DNA of 45,261 bases from Amycolatopsis pithecellobii (GCF_009707865.1 NZ_WMBA01000063.1:1-45261); one strand, 5' to 3'. Positions 34,852 through 43,793 are shown, counted from the stretch's first letter. Numbers and translations are program-made. Notes: generated from the letters alone by a model not told the origin.

Positions 34852-35724
34852 AGCGATCCTCTGACGGTCGGCCTCGTCGGCGCCGGGCCCTGGGCCGGGG
34901 CGTTTCACGCGCCGATGATCCAGCACGGGCCCGGCACCCGCCTGGCCGCGGTGTGGGCCCGGCGGCCGGACGCCGCTGCGGCGCTCGCCGCGAAGTACCA
35001 GGCGAAAGCGGCGTCGAGTTTCGACGAGTTACTGGACGGCTGCGAAGCCGTCGCGTTCGCCGTGCCGCCGGACATCCAGGCCCGGTACGCCCCGCGCGCC
35101 GCCGCGGCCGGGCGGCATCTGCTGCTGGAGAAGCCGCTCGGGTTCACCCTCGCCGAGGCCCGCGCGGTCGCGGACGCCGTCGCCGAGGCCGGGGTGATCA
35201 GCCAGATCGTGCTCACGAATCGCTACCGCGAACCGGTGCGCACGTTCATCCACGCCGCTCGCGCCGCCGAGCCGATCGGCGCGACCGCGGAGTACCTCGG
35301 CGGCGGTGCCCGCCCCGGTGGCGTGTTCGCCACGCCGTGGCGGGTCCGGCGCGGCGCACTGCTCGACCTCGGCCCGCACATGCTCGACCTGCTGGACGCG
35401 GCGGTCGGGCCCATCGCGGAGGTCCACGCCGCCGGGGACCCGGCCCGCTGGGTCGCGCTGACCGTGCGGCACGAGAACGACGCCCTCAGCCAGGCCGCGT
35501 TGTCGATCACCGCACCGATGCCCGTGCAGATCCTCAACTGCCTCGTGGTCACCGAAGCGGGGCCGGTGCAGCTGCAGGACTCCCCCGGCTACGCGCTCGA
35601 CGACCGCGCCGAGGTCCAGAAGACGATCATGCACGAGTTCACCGAGGCCGTCCGTTCCGGCAGTCCTCATCCGCTCGACGCGGCCCGCGGTCTCTATCTG
35701 CAGGAGCTGTTGGAGGGAATCTGA
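34849..35724 (+). CDS. Gfo/Idh/MocA-family NAD(P)-dependent oxidoreductase
   Basis: 291 residues. N-terminal Rossmann fold with VGLVGAGPWA, the family motif LLEKPLGFTLAEA (EKP), and a C-terminal alpha/beta domain with DLGPHMLDLLD, where Asp and His are the usual catalytic-region residues. It oxidises or reduces a sugar, inositol or related alcohol with NAD(P). It precedes the nitronate monooxygenase gene with a TGATG overlap. Nothing ties it clearly to the biosynthetic cluster; the structured region before it suggests a separate unit. Confidence 0.9.
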   Translation: MSDPLTVGLVGAGPWAGAFHAPMIQHGPGTRLAAVWARRPDAAAALAAKYQAKAASSFDELLDGCEAVAFAVPPDIQARYAPRAAAAGRHLLLEKPLGFTLAEARAVADAVAEAGVISQIVLTNRYREPVRTFIHAARAAEPIGATAEYLGGGARPGGVFATPWRVRRGALLDLGPHMLDLLDAAVGPIAEVHAAGDPARWVALTVRHENDALSQAALSITAPMPVQILNCLVVTEAGPVQLQDSPGYALDDRAEVQKTIMHEFTEAVRSGSPHPLDAARGLYLQELLEGI

Positions 35725-36755
35725 TGCACCGCATGTTCACCGGGCTCGGGTTCTCGGTGCCGGTGCTGGCGGCGCCGATGGCCGGTGGCCCGACCACGCC
35801 ACGGCTCGTCGCAGCGGCCGCGGAGGCGGGAAGCGCGGGCCTGCTCGCCGGGGGCTACAAGCCCACTGAAACCCTCGCGCGCGAGATCACCGAGGTGCGC
35901 GGCGCGTCGATTCCCTTCGGAGTCAACCTGTTCGCGCCCAACCCGGTCCCGATCGACGAGGTCACCTACCAACGGTATGCGCGGAAACTGCAGCCGGAGG
36001 CCGACCCGTACGGCATCGACCTCGCGAGTATCCCCCGCACCGAGGACGACGATCGCTGGCGCGACAAGATCGACCTGCTGCTCGCCGATCCGGTCCCACT
36101 GGTCACCTTCACGTTCGGGCTGCCGGACCGGGCGGTCATCACGGCGTTGCGCGGCGCGGGCACGCTCACCGGACAGACGGTGACCGCACCGGGTGAAGCG
36201 CGCCAGGCCGCCGAGGCCGGGGTGGATTTCCTTGCCGTCCAAGGCATCGCGGCCGGCGGGCACTCCGGCACGTTCACGCCGGACCGCCTTCCCGCGGACA
36301 TCCCGCTGACCGAACTGGTCCGCGAGGTGCGGGCGGTGACCGAGCTGCCGGTCATCGCCGCGGGCGGGATCGCCACCGCCGGCGTGGTCACGGAAGTGCT
36401 CGAAGCCGGGGCTTCGGCGGTGGCGGTCGGCACGGTGCTGCTGCGGTCCGAGGAGAGCGCCGCTTCGCAGACACATCGCGCCGCGCTCGCCGATCCCGCG
36501 CGGGACCGGACGGTGCTCACGCGCGCGTTCACCGGCCGGCCCGCACGCGGCCTCGACAACACGTTCATCGAACGCTACGAAGACGTCGCGCCGCTCGGCT
36601 ATCCCGCGGTGCATTACTTGACGAGCCCGATGCGCAAGGCGGCCGCCGCGGCGGGCGACGCCGACCGGGTGCACCTGTGGGCCGGGACCGGATACCGGCA
36701 CGCCACCGCCGAACCCGCGGCGAAAATCCTCGGCCGGCTCGCCTCGAAGCTGTGA
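35724..36755 (+). CDS. Nitronate monooxygenase (2-nitropropane dioxygenase family)
   Basis: 343 residues from the ATG at 35724, with GGAGGG upstream. FMN TIM-barrel with APMAGGPTTP at the N-terminus, QGIAAGGHSGTF carrying the catalytic His, and the phosphate-binding AAGGIATAG followed by VAVGTVLL. It oxidises alkyl nitronates with O2. It is related in fold to PfaD at 11508 but is a normal short member. It overlaps the Gfo/Idh/MocA gene by one base. The HxlR gene converges on it. Confidence 0.92.
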   Translation: MHRMFTGLGFSVPVLAAPMAGGPTTPRLVAAAAEAGSAGLLAGGYKPTETLAREITEVRGASIPFGVNLFAPNPVPIDEVTYQRYARKLQPEADPYGIDLASIPRTEDDDRWRDKIDLLLADPVPLVTFTFGLPDRAVITALRGAGTLTGQTVTAPGEARQAAEAGVDFLAVQGIAAGGHSGTFTPDRLPADIPLTELVREVRAVTELPVIAAGGIATAGVVTEVLEAGASAVAVGTVLLRSEESAASQTHRAALADPARDRTVLTRAFTGRPARGLDNTFIERYEDVAPLGYPAVHYLTSPMRKAAAAAGDADRVHLWAGTGYRHATAEPAAKILGRLASKL

Positions 36756-36871
36756 ACCATCCACTGTGGACATAACGGTTGTCACACGCTGTCGCGACCA
36801 GCCGCGCCGCGCCCACGATCGAGTGGTTGACCTGCGATTATGTAACGTGAGGACCCTTGTTTGCGGACATC

Positions 36872-37363
36872 TCAGTGTGACGGGCTGGTGTGGGCTGCCG
36901 TGACGGGGGCGGCAGCACCACCAGCCGCCACGCCGGCCGCACCCGTCACCGGTGCGTCCCAAGAGGACGAAGCCGACCGCGAGTTCGTTACCGGTTCCCG
37001 GACCTGGTCCGCATAGCGCGAGCGGGCCGCCGCCACGTCCGCCGCATGCGTGAGCGACCACTCACGCAGCGAAGCCAGCGGCCGGCGCAGCGTCCGGCCG
37101 AGCTCGGTCAGCGCGTACTCGACCCGCGGCGGCACTTCCGGATAGACCGTGCGTTCGACCAGCCCGTCCTGCTCCAGGTAACGCAGGGTCTGGGCCAGCA
37201 TCTTCTCGCTGATGCCCTCGACTTGCCTGCCCAGCCCGGAAAACCGGTGCGGCTGCCCGTCCGCCAGCTCCCCCAGGATCAGCACGCTCCACTTGTCCCC
37301 GATGCGATCGAGAATGTCCCGGGAAGGGCAGCCGTGCGCGTCCGGGTTCGTCATGTCTCCCAT
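36872..37363 (-). CDS. HxlR-family winged-helix transcriptional regulator
   Basis: 163 residues from an ATG at 37363; an ATG at 37354 is the alternative. The HxlR signature [20 protein letters not shown] is at the N-terminus, followed by [19 protein letters not shown] and [18 protein letters not shown]. The C-terminal 40 residues are Ala-rich and unstructured-looking. HxlR proteins often sense reactive electrophiles or quinones and control a nearby oxidoreductase. The convergent nitronate monooxygenase and the divergent small gene at 37403 are candidate targets. No clear terminator is seen in the 116 bases before it. Confidence 0.92.
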   Translation of the reverse strand: MGDMTNPDAHGCPSRDILDRIGDKWSVLILGELADGQPHRFSGLGRQVEGISEKMLAQTLRYLEQDGLVERTVYPEVPPRVEYALTELGRTLRRPLASLREWSLTHAADVAAARSRYADQVREPVTNSRSASSSWDAPVTGAAGVAAGGAAAPVTAAHTSPSH

Positions 37364-37390
37364 GGTATCGGTGGCGACGCTGCGCCCGGT

Positions 37391-37405
37391 TAAGCTTGCG
37401 CCATG
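37391..37405 (+). promoter_or_regulatory. Possible leaderless promoter of the 37403 gene
   Basis: TAAGCT (37391-37396) fits TANNNT and lies 6 bases before the ATG at 37403. There is no ribosome site. It sits in the 39-base region between the divergent HxlR gene and this gene. Confidence 0.4.
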
Positions 37406-37801
37406 AGTGACGGGCCCTGGACCGATGTGACCAACTACGTGCGCCTGCGGTACGAGGTGCTCGAGGACCGGGACGGCTGGCTGCGCTTCCGGCTCGAGAC
37501 CGAAGGCGGGCGCACGCAGCAGGCCACGGTGCACGTGCTGCCCGATGCGGACGGCACGTCATGGGCGGAGATCTCCTCGGCGGTCGGCTGGGCCGACAAG
37601 ATCGACCTGCGCCGCCTGCTGGAGCTGGCCGGCTCGTCGGACGTCGGCGGCGCGGCCGTGGTGGACGGCGTCGCCCTGATCAAACGCACCGTCCCGCTGG
37701 GCAAACTGGACGTCCGGCACGACTTCGCGCGGCCCCTCGAATCACTCGTCGCCCAAGCGGACGCGCTCGAACGGCAACTCGCCGGCTCCGACGAGTTCTG
37801 A
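37403..37801 (+). CDS. Small protein of unknown function
   Basis: 132 residues. It is not recognised with confidence. It looks like a compact alpha/beta protein: [22 protein letters not shown], then alternating strand-like stretches ([25 protein letters not shown]), ending in a helix-rich [14 protein letters not shown]. It has no membrane segment or signal. The layout resembles YbjN or secretion-chaperone-like folds, but this is only an impression. It is divergent from the HxlR gene and converges on the large ATPase gene 21 bases away. Confidence 0.75.
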   Translation: MSDGPWTDVTNYVRLRYEVLEDRDGWLRFRLETEGGRTQQATVHVLPDADGTSWAEISSAVGWADKIDLRRLLELAGSSDVGGAAVVDGVALIKRTVPLGKLDVRHDFARPLESLVAQADALERQLAGSDEF

Positions 37802-37822
37802 CAAGTTCTGACCACGCCGGGG

Positions 37823-40800
37823 TCATTCCTCGCCGCGGCGGGCCCGCTTGAGCACCTCCTCCGGGGTGAGCGGGCTGCTGGGGTGATGCGTCAGGCACAG
37901 CGGCGTGGTGATCTGCCGGAACCCGAACGACTCGCCCGCGACGTAGAACTGGGCGCGCTCCAGCCGGGAGATGTCCGCGACCTGGCTGCCCTTGGCGCGG
38001 GCCAGCTCGTTCGCGGCGGCGATCTGCGCCGGACTGTTGAGCCGCCCGAAGAACTGGGTCATCGCGTTGCCGGTCACCTGGTTGTGCAGTCCCTTCGGGG
38101 CCTGCGTCGCGAACAGCAGGCCCAGCCCGTATTTGCGGGCCTGCGACGCGAGCACGATGGTGCTGCGGGTACTCGCGGTCAGCGTGCCGGACGAGGCCAG
38201 TGTCTGCGCCTCGTCCATCACGAACAGCCCGCCGAGCGGAAGCTCACCCGCGGGATTCCTTTTGATCCAGGCGAAAAGCTCCATCTGCAGCTGGTTGACG
38301 AAGTTCTGCCGCTGTTCGTCGGCGGGCAACCCGAGGAAACTGATCACCGACACCCGCGCGCGTTTGCCCGCACCCGGCTTCAGCAGCATGCCCGGATCGA
38401 CCGGTGCGCCATGGCCGGCGAACAGCGGGTCGTTGATCGTCGCCGCTTTGAGCGCCTCGGCCAGCTCGGCGGCGATGCGCTTGCTGTCGTTGAGCGTGCT
38501 CACGCCGTCGGGCAGGTCGGCCAGCACCTCGATCAGACCGGGCAGGCTACGGGAACCGGTCCGCGCGTGATGCTCGACGGCCTGCCGCAGCACCGCGAGG
38601 CCGATGCTCGTCCGGCGCGTGGTGCCGGTGAGCCCGGCCTGCGGGGCCACCGTCGCAACGGCCACCTCGACGGCGAGCGTGAACTCGTCTTCGTCGTCGA
38701 GAACACCGGCGAAATCCGGGAGCGGGGCGAACGCGAGCGGACGCCCGGTCGCACGGCCAGGGGTCCAGACCACTACGTCGGTCTCGGCGAGGTAGCGCCC
38801 GGCCAGCGCCGCGTCCTGCGCGCCCCACGCCTGCGGCGGCTCCGGCCACGCGTCGCCGAGCCGGGCGAGGTCGTTGTTCGGGTCCAGCACGATCGACGAA
38901 ACCCCGCCCAGGGCGCACTCTTCGATGATCCGTCGCAAAAGGACAGTCTTGCCGGACCCGGAACCGGCGAACACGGCGGCATGCTTGCGCAGCGCGGACA
39001 GCTCGATGCGCAGCGGCTCGTCGCCCGACCTGCCGAGGGTCACGCTCCCCTCCGCCGGCGCGGTGTCCTCAGTGGATTTTTTTGGCATCACCGCCGAAAG
39101 CGGAGCCGACTGCCCGGCGGGGCGCCGGTCGACGAGCCACTCATGCAGCTCGGTGCCCCCGCCGGCGAGCAGCTGCCCGAGCGCCCAGAACGTCCGTACG
39201 TCCAATTCGGACAGTTCGAGCTGGTAGCCACCGGTGTCGCGGAAATCCTTGAGTTCCAGGCGGGTCTTCTCCCCTTTGGACCACGCCAGAGGACGCAGCA
39301 CGACGAGATGCTGGTTGCCCGCACGCTGCCCGGTCGCCGCCCGCGCCTTGCGCAACCGGGACAGCGCCGCACGCGGGTGGCGTGCGATGATGACCCGGAA
39401 AGCCCAGTATTCCTCCAGATCGGCGGCCTCCAGCACGGTGCGCGTCAGCAGGGCGTGCACCTGGCTGCTGCCGTTCGCCGGTTCGGAGTTCCATTCCATG
39501 TTGTCGTTGCCGACCTCGAAGATCCACGCCCGCAACGCGGCGTCGATGAGCACCGGCATCTGTTCGCTTTCGCTCGCCTCGTCAAGCAGCTTCGAGACGT
39601 CGGCCTCCGCTTTCAGTTCCGCGAAACGCCGGTCCAGTTCGGCGAACCGGCCCGCCCCAGTGGGGTGCACCGGCGTCACCGGGCGGGCACCGACGTCGCC
39701 GAATGATGTCAGCTCCCAGGTCTGCCCGGCACGCAAGCAGGCGTCGATATGGGCGCCGATCCGTTTGAGCAATTCCCGTGGCGCGTACGGCTCCCACGCC
39801 TCACCGAACGCAGCGGACGCCACCGGCCACGCCGGGTGCGGCGGCACGAATCCCATTGCCTCGTAGGCCACACCGAGCCGCCGCTCGACGATCGCCCGCC
39901 CGAGCGCGGCGTCCATCACCCGTCCGACGGTCAACGTCTCGCGGAACCGATCGGGCACGGTGTCCGCGGCTTTCGCCTTCAGCTGCGCCCAGGTCGGGGG
40001 CAGGCAGGTGAGCACCGTGATCGTCCGGCGGGTCACCTCGCGCAACCCCATCAGCCCGTCGGCGATCTGCGCGACAAGCAGGTCGTCATCGGAGCGACGG
40101 CCGGCTTCCTTGGCCAGCAAGGATGATCGCGCGATCAGCGTGTCCAGCTGGTCGACCCCGATCGCGATCGGCCCGCTCAGCGCGAGCAACCGGGTGATGT
40201 CACGGACCTGCGCGAGCGCGGTCTTGAGCCGGGGCCGGATGCCCCACTTTCCCCACTCGCCCTTCTTCGTTTCCCCATATCCACCAAGGTAATCCTCACC
40301 GATCTGGCTGACGGTCGTGTCCTCGCTGCCATAGACCACCAGTGCCCGCGCGATATCGGCGCACTCGACCGCGACCTGCTCGTCGATGCGCCGCAGCCCG
40401 GTGACGAACGCGTCCACATCACCGCGCGACAGCTTCCGTCCATTGAGGACTGTCCTGGCCACGCGCTGGTCGACCCCGCCCCGATGACACACCCGCAGCA
40501 GGAAACTCGTCAGCTGCGACCCACCGGAGTCGTCGCGCCGCAGCAGTCCGGCCCGCAGCGCCTCCGCGGTGTTGTCCCAGAACGCCTCACCACCGCTGAG
40601 ATTGGCGAGGAAGAAATAGCCGCCCGCCTGGTGCACCCGCTTGCGGACAAGGGAAAGCAGGTGTGTCTTGCCCGCCCCCTTCGGTCCCTGCAGCACCAGG
40701 CCGATCGGACTGGGACCGTCGCTGGCCGCCGCATCGCGGATGCCCACGTCGATCGCCGCGGTCGCTTCCTCGTGCAGGCCGTCCACGTGATACGGCGAGT

Positions 40801-40870
40801 CCCGCCAGACGTGATCGGGGGTGTCGGCCCAGTCCAGGCGCAGTGTCCGCAGCGCCGCCAACGGTTCCAT
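37823..40870 (-). CDS. Large protein with two P-loop NTPase domains; C-terminal HerA-like ATPase
   Basis: 1015 residues. The first NTPase has Walker A GPKGAGKTH (residues 62-70) and a Walker-B-like strand IAIGVDQLD (Asp240), as in AAA/STAND-type ATPases. The middle (about 400-600) has no recognisable motif. The second has Walker A AGSGSGKT (635-642), Walker B LFVMDEAQ (Asp886, Glu887) and LFATQAPKGL, the pattern of HerA/VirB4/FtsK-like translocases. The start overlaps the stop of the winged-helix gene (TGATG). It is the last gene of the leftward TIR operon. It could be a DNA-translocating or assembly ATPase of an immune-like system. Domain identity is firm; the function is not. Confidence 0.9.
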   Translation of the reverse strand: MEPLAALRTLRLDWADTPDHVWRDSPYHVDGLHEEATAAIDVGIRDAAASDGPSPIGLVLQGPKGAGKTHLLSLVRKRVHQAGGYFFLANLSGGEAFWDNTAEALRAGLLRRDDSGGSQLTSFLLRVCHRGGVDQRVARTVLNGRKLSRGDVDAFVTGLRRIDEQVAVECADIARALVVYGSEDTTVSQIGEDYLGGYGETKKGEWGKWGIRPRLKTALAQVRDITRLLALSGPIAIGVDQLDTLIARSSLLAKEAGRRSDDDLLVAQIADGLMGLREVTRRTITVLTCLPPTWAQLKAKAADTVPDRFRETLTVGRVMDAALGRAIVERRLGVAYEAMGFVPPHPAWPVASAAFGEAWEPYAPRELLKRIGAHIDACLRAGQTWELTSFGDVGARPVTPVHPTGAGRFAELDRRFAELKAEADVSKLLDEASESEQMPVLIDAALRAWIFEVGNDNMEWNSEPANGSSQVHALLTRTVLEAADLEEYWAFRVIIARHPRAALSRLRKARAATGQRAGNQHLVVLRPLAWSKGEKTRLELKDFRDTGGYQLELSELDVRTFWALGQLLAGGGTELHEWLVDRRPAGQSAPLSAVMPKKSTEDTAPAEGSVTLGRSGDEPLRIELSALRKHAAVFAGSGSGKTVLLRRIIEECALGGVSSIVLDPNNDLARLGDAWPEPPQAWGAQDAALAGRYLAETDVVVWTPGRATGRPLAFAPLPDFAGVLDDEDEFTLAVEVAVATVAPQAGLTGTTRRTSIGLAVLRQAVEHHARTGSRSLPGLIEVLADLPDGVSTLNDSKRIAAELAEALKAATINDPLFAGHGAPVDPGMLLKPGAGKRARVSVISFLGLPADEQRQNFVNQLQMELFAWIKRNPAGELPLGGLFVMDEAQTLASSGTLTASTRSTIVLASQARKYGLGLLFATQAPKGLHNQVTGNAMTQFFGRLNSPAQIAAANELARAKGSQVADISRLERAQFYVAGESFGFRQITTPLCLTHHPSSPLTPEEVLKRARRGEE

Positions 40871-41499
40871 CAGGACACCTCGATCGACAGGAGATGGTTG
40901 TCCTCACCACCGACCCGGATGGCGGCGTCGTGGTCGGCTTCGGTCAGCGCTTTCCGGTTGGACTCCGGCACCAGCTGCGCCTGCCCGGTCCGGTAGAGCT
41001 CCTTGAGCACGGCGTCGACCTCCCCGGCCGGCGCGCCGCCGAGCTTCGGCCGCAGATCGGCGAGGCCGACCCAGTCCCGTGGCGAGCGGGCCAGTTCCCG
41101 GTACGCGATGCGGATCCGGCTTTCGATATCCGTTGCCCCCAGGTCCACAGTGGACCCGAAGAGATCGGCGAGCCGCAGGTTTTCCCGGCGCAGATACTCA
41201 CCGAAGCCGTCCAGAAGCAGATATGCCCCCACGGCGACCAGGTTCCGGGGCCGGGTCGCCGGTGGCGTTTTCGCGCTCAGCTCCTGTTCACACCACGACC
41301 AGCCGCGCTCGGTCAGCACATGCACGTAGGGACGCCCCACCTTGCGGCTGTCCACCAGCTCGAGTTCGTTGAGCCGCTTGCGGTCCGGGCCGTCGAGCGT
41401 GAAACCCACGAGCTCGTCGAGTTCCGGGTTCGCGACTTCGCGATTGAGCCTCATCAACGTGAACATCGCCGCGGTCTGCTTGCTGCTCAGTCGTTTCAC
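40870..41499 (-). CDS. Winged-helix-like protein of unknown function
   Basis: 209 residues. Residues about 8-80 look like a winged helix (LSSKQTAAMFTLMRL, LVGFTLDGPDRKRLNELELV, then VHVLTERGWSWCEQEL, resembling a wing). The C-terminal part (about 130-205) may be a second one (WVGLADLRPKLGG, EVDAVLKELYRTGQAQLV). There is no enzyme motif. It overlaps both neighbours, the ParA-like gene before (4 bases) and the large NTPase gene after, so the products probably work together, for example as an adaptor or DNA-binding part of the NTPase. Confidence 0.75.
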   Translation of the reverse strand: MKRLSSKQTAAMFTLMRLNREVANPELDELVGFTLDGPDRKRLNELELVDSRKVGRPYVHVLTERGWSWCEQELSAKTPPATRPRNLVAVGAYLLLDGFGEYLRRENLRLADLFGSTVDLGATDIESRIRIAYRELARSPRDWVGLADLRPKLGGAPAGEVDAVLKELYRTGQAQLVPESNRKALTEADHDAAIRVGGEDNHLLSIEVS

Positions 41500-43079
41500 G
41501 GTCGTCCGGATTCCTTTCGCAGAGTGGCTTCCTCGTGCGCCTTGACAGCGCTTTCCAGCGCGCGCCTGACCCCCGGGGGTGCGGGCACGCGGTCGTCGTC
41601 GTGGCCCCGGGGCCGGATCGCGAGCGCGAGATCAGCCGCCAGTTCGTCGGCGGTCGCATCGTCGGCCGTGAACAGGTCACGCAGGATTTCGTCGACCAGA
41701 AACCACCTCGCCGGCCGCAGTCGCGCGCGCGTGGTCTGCCGCAGCAGATCGAGCAGGCTGGAACCAGACCCGCCGGCCAGCTGCCCGGCGATTTCGCGCG
41801 CGACCTCCGCCGGCCCCAGCGACGGTCCCAGGCGCAGGTACTGGAGATTTCTGACATAGCCGGGCAGCACGCGGGCGTCCGTGCGCTCGGTGAGCACGGG
41901 CATGACCCGGCGATCCTGCCCGACCGTGCGGTGCAGGAAAAGTTCGAGCTCCGCCGACTGCCAGCGGCTCATCTCCCGGTCCACCACCAGGCACAGGTGC
42001 CGCGCGTCGTCCTCGGCGCGGGTCAGCAGGGTGCGATCCCCCGACAGCGAGAGGTTCGCCCGCACGTCCAGCTCGCCCAACGCCTTCACCAGCTCGGCCG
42101 CGATGTCCAAAGTGGAGCGTGGACAGCTGACCCGTACGCCGTGCCGGAACTGGTGTTTCTTCGACCGGACGGCGCCGACATAGGCGTCCCGGTTCTCGGC
42201 CAGCAGGTCGGTGCGATCGAAATCGTGCGCCACCACGGCCGCCACGGTCTCCAGCGCGTAGCTGATCTGATCCGGGCCGGGTCGGGGCTCGTCACGAACC
42301 GGCAGTTGCTCGCCGAAACTCCAGTAGGAGACGTAAGGCAACGTCAGCTGCCGCGCCATCGCGTCCGGCGACACCGCCTGATGGAGCCAGTCATGGTACA
42401 GACCTTTCGTCTCGTCGAGACAGATCCGCCGCCATTCCTCCGCCCGGTTGTACTCTTCGCGCGAATCGAAGCGCGACAGGATCGGCAAGACCGTGAGCCG
42501 TGGCCGGTCATAAGGCAGGCGGTCGCGCGCTTCGTTGGCCCGCTGGGCGATGTCGACCGCGCCCTGCACGCTCTGCAGGTTCGCCGTGTACAACACGACG
42601 AGCCGGTCCGGCAGATGCGCCGTGCAGATCCCGCCGATATCGGAGACACCGGTGCGGCTGTCGAGCAGGACGAAATCGTAGTCGGTGATCCACTGCTGCC
42701 GGCATTCCTCGAGGTACTCGCCGAATCCCCGCTCGTACAGCCCTTCCCAGTCGATCCCCTGCACGCGGCCGACGTAGCGGGCGTCGGCCCGGCCCGCCGC
42801 GAGGAGATCGAGCCCGCCCTCCCCGATGAGCCGCGTGATGTGCGCGCCGGGCTGGGACGCACCGGCCAGGAAATCGTCGACGAGATCGACGACGCCGGCC
42901 GCGGGTTCCGCGCCCAGCAACGGCCGGAAGTAGTCGGGCAGTCCCGGCGCCTCCAGGTCCCAGTCCACGCACAGCACCCGGTATCCCCAGCGGGCCAGCA
43001 GCACGGCGATGTTGGCCGTGGTGAAACTCCGCCCGACGCCGCCCTTGTAGGAATAGAACGTGACCACGGTGCCCGGCAT
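41496..43079 (-). CDS. ParA/MinD-like ATPase with a TIR-like C-terminal domain
   Basis: 527 residues from the ATG at 43079, 3 bases after the TIR gene. The N-terminus has the deviant Walker A YKGGVGRSFT (KGGVGRS at residues 12-18), then VLCVDWDLEAPG and FVLLDSRTGVSD, as in ParA/MinD/Mrp ATPases. Residues about 310-430 (STLDIAAELVKALGELDV, DDARHLCLVVDREMSRWQS, RRVMPVLTE) follow the strand and helix order of TIR domains, but the start motif is degenerate, so this is TIR-like. The rest is helical. It may sense or organise the TIR effector. The ATPase call is firm, the TIR-like call moderate. Confidence 0.88.
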   Translation of the reverse strand: MPGTVVTFYSYKGGVGRSFTTANIAVLLARWGYRVLCVDWDLEAPGLPDYFRPLLGAEPAAGVVDLVDDFLAGASQPGAHITRLIGEGGLDLLAAGRADARYVGRVQGIDWEGLYERGFGEYLEECRQQWITDYDFVLLDSRTGVSDIGGICTAHLPDRLVVLYTANLQSVQGAVDIAQRANEARDRLPYDRPRLTVLPILSRFDSREEYNRAEEWRRICLDETKGLYHDWLHQAVSPDAMARQLTLPYVSYWSFGEQLPVRDEPRPGPDQISYALETVAAVVAHDFDRTDLLAENRDAYVGAVRSKKHQFRHGVRVSCPRSTLDIAAELVKALGELDVRANLSLSGDRTLLTRAEDDARHLCLVVDREMSRWQSAELELFLHRTVGQDRRVMPVLTERTDARVLPGYVRNLQYLRLGPSLGPAEVAREIAGQLAGGSGSSLLDLLRQTTRARLRPARWFLVDEILRDLFTADDATADELAADLALAIRPRGHDDDRVPAPPGVRRALESAVKAHEEATLRKESGRP

Positions 43080-43082
43080 CGG

Positions 43083-43661
43083 TCAGAACCTCGGCAGCCG
43101 CGACGTTCCGGGCGCGGGCGGCTCCGGGGTCTCCACCGGCCAGTCCGGCTGCCATGGTGGCACCTCGTCGAGAAGTCCGGTCAGCTCGATCGCGATCCGC
43201 TCCATCTCCCGGTGAAAGTCCAGGTAGGCCGGGGCGTCCTGGAAATGCGCATAGGGCTGATTCCAGTTCTTGAGATCCCGCATGCGCCGCTCGTGCGCAT
43301 AACCGGGAAAATTCGCGGAATCGCAGAAGATCACCGGATAGATCAGCCCTTGCCCCGGTACCACCAGCTGTTCACGTTTGGCCATGGAATACCACTCGGC
43401 GAGACACCATTCGTCGTAAAAGTACTTCGGTGAGCACACCGCGACCACAATGCGGGCGCGCTGCAGGGCGGACCGGACCTCGTACGGCCATTTTCCACCG
43501 CTGGTGATCTCCTCGTCGAAAAAGATCTTCGCCTCCCGGGGGAGGTTCTCGTCCAGCAACTCGGCGAGGCGCGGATGGAAATGGTTGCGAACCCAGGCCG
43601 GAACGAGCGCTCCCGTGCGGTGGTAGCTGATGAACACGTCGTACTCGTACACGCGTGTCAT
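43083..43661 (-). CDS. TIR-domain protein
   Basis: 192 residues from the ATG at 43661, with GAGGGGGC upstream; a longer frame to 43868 overlaps the divergent gene and lacks a ribosome site. Residues 5-150 are a TIR domain: YEYDVFISYHRTG (box 1), FFDEEITSGGKW, then VCSPKYFYDEWCLAEW. Glu89 in the last stretch sits where the catalytic Glu of NADase TIR domains lies. The tail is Pro-rich. Bacterial TIR proteins often cleave NAD or make signal nucleotides in antiphage defence. It is first in an operon with the ParA-like, winged-helix and HerA-like genes. Confidence 0.92.
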   Translation of the reverse strand: MTRVYEYDVFISYHRTGALVPAWVRNHFHPRLAELLDENLPREAKIFFDEEITSGGKWPYEVRSALQRARIVVAVCSPKYFYDEWCLAEWYSMAKREQLVVPGQGLIYPVIFCDSANFPGYAHERRMRDLKNWNQPYAHFQDAPAYLDFHREMERIAIELTGLLDEVPPWQPDWPVETPEPPAPGTSRLPRF

Positions 43662-43681
43662 CGCCCCCTCGGCCGATTGTC

Positions 43682-43793
43682 CGGACCGGTCCGATAGTAG
43701 ATGTGTGCGGCGATACGAAAAAGGCATCTCAGTTGACAAAAACTGGACAGAATCAGGGCATTCGCGGCGCAGAAAGGAGACAAAAACTGGACA
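43682..43793. promoter_or_regulatory. Divergent control region with palindrome and 15-base direct repeats
   Basis: The 172-base region 43662-43833 separates the TIR operon from the SEFIR gene. It holds the 12-base palindrome CGGACCGGTCCG (43682-43693). It also has two exact copies of GACAAAAACTGGACA (43735-43749 and 43779-43793), 44 bases apart. A TTGACA (43733-43738) overlaps the first repeat. The repeats are AT-richer than their surroundings and look like operator sites for both directions. No clear -10 is visible at the expected spacing. Confidence 0.45.

Noticed and set aside
35724..36755. Second PfaD-like enoyl reductase
   Set aside because: It has the short length and HSGTF catalytic motif of nitronate monooxygenases and lacks the long PfaD C-terminal region.
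41535..43433. A 632-residue plus-strand open frame antisense to the ParA-like gene
   Set aside because: Shadow of the ATPase gene; no recognisable motif and no ribosome site.
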